From: an uncultured Oscillospiraceae bacterium
GTDB lineage: Bacteria; Bacillota_A; Clostridia; Oscillospirales; Oscillospiraceae
Assembly: GCA_944387755.1 (NCBI GenBank)
Contig: CALXGC010000017.1
Location: 1-20,876, forward strand
DNA: 20,876 nt
Direction of reading: 5' to 3'
The notes under the pieces are model-generated. The model made no database searches. It was not told where the DNA came from and saw only the letters and a list, made by a program, of their open reading frames with translations. A program made the position numbers and the translations under genes. Positions 16,892 to 20,876 of this stretch are shown one piece after another (positions within the stretch are counted from its first letter, which is position 1; each line of letters begins with the position of its first letter).

Positions 16892-17592
16892 GCCGGTTTA
16901 CTGCGCGCCTGCTGGAGCGCCGGCGGGCGGGGTATGTGCCGGTCATCCCGGACTTCAAGCTGGTCTCCCCGGCGGACGGTCCCCTCTTTGCCGGGCGGGA
17001 CGTCCTCCAGGAGGCCAGGGACATGGAGGCGGCCGGCGCTCCCGCCCTGTCGGTGGTCACGGAGGAGCGGGACTTCGGCGGTTCCCTGGACCTGCTCTCC
17101 AGCCTCGTGAAGGCGGTGGGCCTCCCTGTGCTGCGGAAGGACTTCATCCGCACCGCCGGCGATGTTGAGGAGACCGCCCGCCGGGGGGCGGCGGCCGTTC
17201 TGCTGATCTGTGCGTGTCTGGATGAGAGGACCCTCGGCGCGCTGTACCGGGACGCCATTGCCTGCGGCCTGGAGCCCCTTGTGGAGACCCACACGGCGGA
17301 GGAGCTGCGCTGGGCAAGAGACCTGGGGGCCAAATTGGTGGGCATCAACAACCGGGACATCCTGGCCCTGGAGAAGGACGGCGGCACCGTGTCCACCACG
17401 TCGGCGCTGGCGGCAGGCAAGCCCGACGGTGCGGTGCTCATCAGCGAGAGCGGCATCCAGTCCCCCGCCGGCGTCCGCGCGGCCCTGTCCGCCGGAGCCG
17501 ACGCGGTGCTGGTGGGGACCGCCATCTGGCGGGCGGAAGACCCGGTTGCCTTCTACCGGGAACTCTCCACGGCGGAGGGAAAAAGCAAATGA
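16888..17592 (+). CDS. trpC: Indole-3-glycerol phosphate synthase
   Basis: This 234-residue TIM-barrel enzyme makes indole-3-glycerol phosphate from CdRP. Catalytic and binding residues are recognisable: Lys24 in PDFKLVSP, Lys84 in LRKDFI, Glu133 in LVETH, Asn154 in GINNRD, and Glu187-Ser188 in SESGI. The usual Glu two residues before the first Lys (AEVKRASPS in most members) is Asp22 here. It is about 20-30 residues shorter than typical at the N-terminus, where the leading helix that covers the active site is reduced. The start overlaps the trpD stop (ATGA) and the end overlaps the trpF start (ATGA). Confidence 0.94.
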   Translation: MSRFTARLLERRRAGYVPVIPDFKLVSPADGPLFAGRDVLQEARDMEAAGAPALSVVTEERDFGGSLDLLSSLVKAVGLPVLRKDFIRTAGDVEETARRGAAAVLLICACLDERTLGALYRDAIACGLEPLVETHTAEELRWARDLGAKLVGINNRDILALEKDGGTVSTTSALAAGKPDGAVLISESGIQSPAGVRAALSAGADAVLVGTAIWRAEDPVAFYRELSTAEGKSK

Positions 17593-18287
17593 GGCCGCAG
17601 CTGAAAATCTGCGGCCTTATGAGAGAAGCGGATGTGGAATTGTGCTGCGCCCTTGGGGTGGATTTCTGTGGCTTTGTCACTGAGTACCCCCTGGACGTCC
17701 CCTGGAACCTGTCCAGGGCGGACTGCCGGCGGCTGCTGTCCCGTGCAACCCCTCCGGCCAAGCGCTGCATCGTCACCGGCGGCTCCCCGAAGAAAATCCT
17801 CTCCCTGACGCTGGAGCTGCGGCCCGATTTTGTGCAGCTCCACTTCCATGAAACCCTGGAGGATACCGCGGCGCTGGTAAAGGCGTTGACGCCCTATGGA
17901 ATCGAGGTTATTAAGACTATACCCGCCTCGCCGGAGGAGCGGGTGCGGCAGTTTGGAGCGGAGGCCCTGGAGCACTGCGTCCGGGCCCTGTGCGGCGCGG
18001 GGGTTTATGCCATCCTGGCGGACAGCCGGGGGCCGGACAACGCCGCCGCCGGCGGGACGCTGGACCTCTCCTTCTGCCGGAGGGTATGCGCAGCCTCCTC
18101 ACGGCCGGTGGCCATCGGCGGCGGAATCACGGCGGACAACTGCCAATTCATCGCGGAAGCTATAAAGCCCGCCATCCTGGACGTGATGACGGGCGTGGAG
18201 GACGCCCCCGGCCGCAAGTCAGAGGAGAAGCTGGCGGCGCTGGCAGAGACGCTCCGCCGCTGGACAAACCCGCGCGGAGAAGAGTAG
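17589..18287 (+). CDS. trpF: Phosphoribosylanthranilate isomerase
   Basis: This 232-residue TIM-barrel isomerase converts PRA to CdRP, the substrate of TrpC. KICGL at residues 6-10 contains the catalytic Cys8. The catalytic Asp is Asp145 in ILADSRGP, and the C-terminal phosphate loop is AIGGGITADN. The segment after the first strand (FCGFVTEYPLDVPWN) departs from the usual GF.F...SPR pattern, so this is a divergent member, but the active site is intact. It overlaps trpC by ATGA and is the last gene of the operon. Confidence 0.94.
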   Translation: MRPQLKICGLMREADVELCCALGVDFCGFVTEYPLDVPWNLSRADCRRLLSRATPPAKRCIVTGGSPKKILSLTLELRPDFVQLHFHETLEDTAALVKALTPYGIEVIKTIPASPEERVRQFGAEALEHCVRALCGAGVYAILADSRGPDNAAAGGTLDLSFCRRVCAASSRPVAIGGGITADNCQFIAEAIKPAILDVMTGVEDAPGRKSEEKLAALAETLRRWTNPRGEE

Positions 18288-18292
18288 GGACG

Positions 18293-18324
18293 TGTAGGTG
18301 TCACACATCATTGTAACACCTACA
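18293..18324 (+). terminator. Hairpin after trpF, possible terminator without T-run
   Basis: TGTAGGTGT (18293-18301) pairs with ACACCTACA (18316-18324) around a 14-nt loop, 6 bases after the trpF stop. The following bases are C/T mixed (TCTCCTCC), so termination may be weak or factor-assisted. Confidence 0.5.
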
Positions 18325-18352
18325 TCTCCTCCGCCCCCTCCCTCAGCAAGTC

Positions 18353-18381
18353 TTGACTTTCCAGCCGCTTTTGTGTATCTT
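18353..18381 (+). promoter_or_regulatory. Promoter upstream of the tRNA-Leu-half array
   Basis: TTGACT (18353-18358) and TATCTT (18376-18381) are 17 bp apart with TG just before the -10. The start is expected near 18388, about 40 nt before the first tRNA-Leu-like half. It may be the ancestral promoter of a tRNA-Leu gene. Confidence 0.6.
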
Positions 18382-18427
18382 TATAGAGGCTAAACGCCAG
18401 ACGCCAGCACCCCTTAAAACTGAATAT

Positions 18428-18500
18428 GCGCCTGTGATGGAATTGGTAGACATGCGAGATTTAGGTGCTGTCACCTCAGTGAAGAATTTCCCATCAACCA
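18428..18500 (+). ncRNA. tRNA-Leu 5'-half-like hairpin element A
   Basis: Positions 18428-18466 read as a tRNA-Leu 5' half: acceptor strand GCGCCTG, D-arm with ATG/CAT stem and GAATTGGTAGA loop, and anticodon loop TTTAGGT (UAG at 18462-18464). The 3' half is not tRNA: no matching anticodon strand, variable arm, T-arm or acceptor strand follows. Instead the 3' side pairs back: TGATGG (18435-18440) with CCATCA (18491-18496), AATT (18441-18444) with AATT (18485-18488), and GACA (18449-18452) with TGTC (18469-18472), leaving a 16-nt apical loop that carries TTTAGG. A promoter precedes it and a terminator follows, so a discrete RNA of about 140 nt is plausible. It could also be an attachment-site relic. 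Confidence 0.5.
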
Positions 18501-18503
18501 GAT

Positions 18504-18526
18504 AAAAGCGGGCCTGGCCTGTTTTT
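18504..18526 (+). terminator. Intrinsic terminator after element A
   Basis: GCGGGC (18508-18513) pairs with GCCTGT (18517-18522) around CTG, extended by AAAA/TTTT. A five-T run ends it. It closes a short transcription unit starting near 18388. Confidence 0.65.
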
Positions 18527-18579
18527 ATAGACGCGGCTCAAGCGCAACGCTCCGCCTCGGGCATCCCCTCCCTGAGTAA

Positions 18580-18686
18580 AAACAGAGGGGAAATAGAATA
18601 TGCGGGTATGGCGGAATTGGCAGACGTGCAGGATTTAGGTTCTGTCATCTCAGTGAAATTAAAAGTTACCCCTCTGTTTGGGGAGG
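18580..18686 (+). ncRNA. tRNA-Leu 5'-half-like hairpin element B, leader of the HEPN-like gene
   Basis: Positions 18602-18640 match the intact tRNA-Leu at 19806 up to the anticodon loop, with two changes. The 3' side then pairs back: GGGTA (18604-18608) with TACCC (18667-18671), a symmetric 6/6 internal loop, AATT (18615-18618) with AATT (18657-18660), and GACG (18623-18626) with TGTC (18643-18646), with a 16-nt apical loop as in element A. A wider 11-bp pairing, AAACAGAGGGG (18580-18590) with CCCCTCTGTTT (18669-18679), encloses the element. The same CCCC can instead pair with GGGG (18680-18683), which is part of the ribosome binding site of the 18696 gene. The folds are exclusive, so the leader could gate translation. 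This is pairing by eye, not a computed fold. Confidence 0.45.
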
Positions 18687-18695
18687 AAGACTGTT

Positions 18696-19184
18696 ATGAG
18701 ATTTATGCAGACTTATAAACGGCTGGATGCTTTGTGTCGAGATATGAATGGTTTTGGTGTCACCGGCTATATCGAGGATATGGAGAAAGCTGCAAATGGG
18801 AGCCGCCATGTTTCCGGATGGAAGGCCGATTACCAACGATTGAAATATTACCGTCATATTCGCAATCAGATTGCTCACGAAGTTGATGCTACCGAGGAGG
18901 AACTGTGTTCCCCCGAGGATGCGGTGTGGATTGAAGAGTTTTACCAACGTATTCTTCAACAAACAGATCCATTGGCAATACATTATAATATGGCTTCTCG
19001 GTCACAAAGAAACACAGGAGTTTCAACGGAAAAAGCTTACAAAATTATGGCACATCCGTCCAATCCCGTCCCACCACCACGTTCTACAAAGAACACAATA
19101 CCAAGCTATATTGTGGTAATAATTGCAGGAATTATAACATTTGTTATGGTGTTGGGCACATTGCTGGCAGTTTATCTAAAGTGA
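18696..19184 (+). CDS. Small HEPN-like protein with C-terminal membrane anchor
   Basis: This 162-residue protein starts at ATG 18696 with GGAGG at 18682-18686. The TTG at 18678 in the same frame would lie before the ribosome binding site and is not favoured. The helical N-terminal part contains YRHIRNQIAHEVDATEE, where Arg56-x4-His61 matches the R-x4-6-H motif of HEPN ribonucleases. From memory it resembles a Clostridia family named DUF6548, which I could not check. A Ser/Pro-rich linker leads to one membrane segment (~139-160) and a short Lys end, so the N-terminal domain faces the cytoplasm. Codons are AT-richer than the trp genes, suggesting transfer. It sits between tRNA-Leu-half repeats. 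RNase activity is an inference from one motif. Confidence 0.75.
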   Translation: MRFMQTYKRLDALCRDMNGFGVTGYIEDMEKAANGSRHVSGWKADYQRLKYYRHIRNQIAHEVDATEEELCSPEDAVWIEEFYQRILQQTDPLAIHYNMASRSQRNTGVSTEKAYKIMAHPSNPVPPPRSTKNTIPSYIVVIIAGIITFVMVLGTLLAVYLK

Positions 19185-19199
19185 GTAAAAATCAAGTGT

Positions 19200-19263
19200 A
19201 TGGGCATGACGGAATTGTAAGTCACATTGTATTTGGGCACAATTGCTTTCATGAAAGTTTTTT
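19200..19263 (+). ncRNA. Degenerate tRNA-Leu 5'-half-like hairpin element C
   Basis: Positions 19200-19240 align without gaps to the first 41 bases of the tRNA-Leu at 19806, with about 27 of 41 identical, including GACGGAATTG and GTATTTGGG. The 3' side again pairs back: CATGA (19205-19209) with TCATG (19249-19253) and AATTGT (19213-19218) with ACAATT (19239-19244). After the hairpin comes AAAG and a six-T run (19258-19263), so it could act as a terminator. The outer stem sequence differs from elements A and B, but its position is kept. It lies between the HEPN-like gene and the next small gene. Confidence 0.4.
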
Positions 19264-19285
19264 GTCTACTTGCTGGAGACCGTTT

Positions 19286-19594
19286 ATGGCTACACATAAT
19301 TTTTCATTTTCCGGTGGGGAAATATTGTCTCGTATAGGGGCGACTTGGTTTATTTCATATGCCTACTATGAAAAAATAGATAAATTTCATATGAACTGGA
19401 ATAAGGTATCAACCGCACAATCCCGTATTTCAAAATACTATAGTGGAAAAGAATATCATAAGGCTTGGCTGAACGAAGTACTTACAATGAATCCTGCTAA
19501 TCTCAACAAGAACACAATCGGCCTGGATGCACAGCAGGTAAAAATGATGGCGCGACAAATTTTGGAACGCTGGAGTGACCCAAGCATTTTGTGA
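19286..19594 (+). CDS. Small protein of unknown function
   Basis: The 102-residue frame starts at ATG 19286, with GGAG at 19275-19278. A GTG at 19181 in the same frame would overlap the previous stop and translate element C into protein, so I prefer the internal start. The sequence begins MATHNFSFSGGEILSRIGATW and contains YYEKIDKFHMNWNKV and a C-terminal Q-V-K-M-M-A-R-Q-I-L-E-R-W helix. No signal peptide or membrane span is evident. I do not recognise a family. It is AT-rich like its neighbour and lies inside the tRNA-Leu-half repeat interval, so it is likely mobile cargo, perhaps a partner of the HEPN-like protein. Confidence 0.6.
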   Translation: MATHNFSFSGGEILSRIGATWFISYAYYEKIDKFHMNWNKVSTAQSRISKYYSGKEYHKAWLNEVLTMNPANLNKNTIGLDAQQVKMMARQILERWSDPSIL

Positions 19595-19631
19595 CAATGA
19601 AATAGTGCCAGTAAGTCTGACACTCATATAT

Positions 19632-19704
19632 GCGCCTGTGATGGAATTGGTAGACATGCGAGATTTAGGTGCTGTCACCTTAGTGAAGAATTTCCCATCA
19701 ACCA
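19632..19704 (+). ncRNA. Second copy of tRNA-Leu 5'-half-like element A
   Basis: It is identical to 18428-18500 except for C to T at 19681 (CTTAG instead of CTCAG). That base lies outside the paired segments, so the pairing TGATGG/CCATCA, AATT/AATT and GACA/TGTC is unchanged. No strong promoter is visible directly upstream. Confidence 0.45.
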
Positions 19705-19707
19705 GAT

Positions 19708-19730
19708 AAAAGCGGGCCTGGCCTGTTTTT
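19708..19730 (+). terminator. Intrinsic terminator after second element A copy
   Basis: Same hairpin as at 18504-18526. It lies between element A' and the intact tRNA-Leu, so the tRNA needs a promoter inside 19731-19805 or readthrough. I do not see a convincing promoter there; TAGAAT at 19798-19803 is too close to the tRNA start. Confidence 0.6.
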
Positions 19731-19805
19731 ATAGACGCGGCTCAAGCGCAACGCTCCGCCTCGGGCCTCCCCTCCCTGAGTAAAAACAGAGGGGAAATAG
19801 AATAT

Positions 19806-19890
<85 letters not shown>

Positions 19891-19920
19891 ATTTCTTGAT
19901 TATAATTTGGAAGTGAATAA

Positions 19921-20876
19921 ATGAAAAATTTTATTGATATAGAATTTCCAAAAGAAGCCGCAGACAATTACTATCAAAACCAGACAAAGGCTCAGATAGA
20001 CGATTTTATATACATCGATAAAGAATGGTACGATCGTATATTTGAGCCAAGCACCTATTATATTCTCGGTTCAAAGGGAAGCGGCAAAACTCTCTATGCC
20101 GCCTATATGTGCGGAGGCATTCGCAAAAACACACTTTCCAAATCATATACTATTGATGTTGGTGACTACGGCAGATTAATTCGAATGAAAGTAGCTCATC
20201 ATCTGGATTTTACCGAATATCTTACCATGTGGAAAGTAATTCTTTTGCAGAAGTTTTTGTTAGGAATTGATGCTGAAGAGATAACTTTTTGGGGAAGGAC
20301 AAAAAATTTTAGAGAAATTCAGGATACAATTAGCGAGTTCTTTGGAGACGATGTTACAAGTGATTCATTTAATCCCGTAACTGTAATAGATAGTTTTTCC
20401 AAGCAAGCAGAGGTTACGCATTATATCAACAGTCAAGTAAACTTTGGCACCACTGAGCGCAATACACCGCTTTCCCTTTCGTATGGTGGTAACGCTCAAG
20501 ACAAAATTGCCGAGCAAAACGGAAGTTCCATAGAACAAACAAGTTTAGTCTATAAGGATACATGGTTACGAGCGATAAATGCATTTCGAAAAACGATTGA
20601 AAAAGTCTCGTTGAAGTATAACCATTATCTATTCGTTGATGGACTTGACGTGCGTCCAGCCGGAATTGATCCAATTGAATATGGCGAGTGTATTGGTGCA
20701 CTGGTTCGTGCTGTTTTTGAGTTAAACACTAAACTGCTGGGCAATATCAAGCGAAAAGATAAGTGCAATTTAAAAATTGTTGCACTTACAAGAACTGATA
20801 TTTTTCTGAATTCAAATTTAGTGAATGTCACAAGTTGCATCAATGACAACTGCGTCGAACTGGATTGGACGTATAG
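19921..20876 (+). CDS. P-loop ATPase, Sll1717/FunZ-like (N-terminal part)
   Basis: The frame is open from ATG 19921 to the window end (318 residues and continuing), with GGAAGTG upstream as a modest ribosome binding site. It starts MKNFIDIEFPKEAADNYYQN. Walker A is GSKGSGKT at residues 50-57, and a Walker B-like strand YLFVDGLD ends at 243 with Asp240 and Asp243. A later strand KIVALTRTDIFLN fits a sensor region of a STAND or AAA-like NTPase. The pattern resembles proteins named P-loop ATPase, Sll1717 family (FunZ), from memory. Such NTPases are common in defence islands, but the function here is unproven. It begins 30 bases after the tRNA-Leu and is AT-rich, which supports island cargo. The C-terminal effector region is outside the window. 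Confidence 0.8.
   Translation, partial: MKNFIDIEFPKEAADNYYQNQTKAQIDDFIYIDKEWYDRIFEPSTYYILGSKGSGKTLYAAYMCGGIRKNTLSKSYTIDVGDYGRLIRMKVAHHLDFTEYLTMWKVILLQKFLLGIDAEEITFWGRTKNFREIQDTISEFFGDDVTSDSFNPVTVIDSFSKQAEVTHYINSQVNFGTTERNTPLSLSYGGNAQDKIAEQNGSSIEQTSLVYKDTWLRAINAFRKTIEKVSLKYNHYLFVDGLDVRPAGIDPIEYGECIGALVRAVFELNTKLLGNIKRKDKCNLKIVALTRTDIFLNSNLVNVTSCINDNCVELDWTY

Larger units (their letters stand above)
18424..18642 (+). repeat. 219-bp direct repeat, left copy (two tRNA-Leu 5' halves)
   Basis: This block matches 19628-19846 with no gaps and only four differences that I can find (18477, 18563, 18627, 18630), about 98% identity. It contains a GCGCCTG-type tRNA-Leu 5' half, a terminator, a GC-rich spacer, and a GCGGGTA-type tRNA-Leu 5' half. 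Identity stops just past the anticodon loop of the second half. The right copy continues into a complete tRNA-Leu; this copy does not. Confidence 0.95.

Noticed and set aside
18428..18500. Element A as a functional tRNA-Leu
   Set aside because: The anticodon stem is broken and no T-arm or acceptor 3' strand follows; only the 5' half is tRNA-like, although the sequence happens to contain ACCA at 18497-18500.
18580..18686. A retron-type non-coding RNA, because of the 11-bp enclosing inverted repeat
   Set aside because: No reverse transcriptase is visible in the window and the body is a tRNA-Leu half, not an msr-msd layout.
19181..19285. A GTG start at 19181 giving a 137-residue form of the small unknown protein
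   Set aside because: It would encode the tRNA-like element C and lacks a ribosome binding site; ATG 19286 has GGAG at good spacing.
19798..19803. TAGAAT as the -10 of the intact tRNA-Leu
   Set aside because: It ends 2 bases before the mature tRNA, so transcription would start inside the tRNA.

Overview
The window looks like a chromosome segment of a high-GC gut Clostridia bacterium of the Oscillospiraceae type (Flavonifractor, Intestinimonas or Pseudoflavonifractor-like). The support is Gram-positive: S-layer-homology (SLH) anchored proteins, sortases with an LPQTG protein, a lipoprotein, a tRNA-Trp T-box leader, intrinsic terminators and strong AGGAGG ribosome binding sites. The genus is inference. 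The right end is visibly AT-richer and reads as an acquired island.

Layout. Positions 1-170 hold the start of a leftward lipoprotein gene. Positions 475-7776 hold a 2433-residue SLH-anchored protein combining a LamG-like domain, two metallophosphoesterase domains, a PHP-like phosphoesterase domain and a choice-of-anchor-I type propeller. Direct repeats upstream resemble a Pho box. Positions 7983-11516 hold a second SLH protein with a right-handed beta-helix rich in GGA[VL] and FTGN repeats. Positions 11625-14651 are a decayed sortase/pilus locus: a serine recombinase truncated and joined to the last codons of a pilin-like gene, a class C sortase, an LPQTG Cna-B protein, and a second sortase with a frameshift.

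Positions 14668-18287 form a tryptophan biosynthesis operon. A consensus promoter drives a complete T-box leader with a UGG specifier and a tRNA-responsive terminator, followed by trpA-trpD-trpC-trpF. The order is unusual, and trpE, trpG and trpB are absent from the window.

Positions 18288-20876 are the most unusual part. An intact tRNA-Leu(UAG) lies at 19806-19890. Upstream are several partial tRNA-Leu 5' halves that stop at the anticodon loop. A 219-bp block carrying two such halves is directly repeated 1204 bp apart. The 3' sequence after each half can pair back to its own 5' half, giving long hairpins whose stems differ in sequence but keep the pairing. Two small AT-rich genes lie between the repeats: a membrane-anchored protein with an R-x4-H HEPN-like motif and a small unknown protein. 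A large P-loop ATPase, cut by the window end, follows the tRNA. This looks like a tRNA-associated cassette array, possibly a defence or toxin-RNA locus. No integrase is visible.
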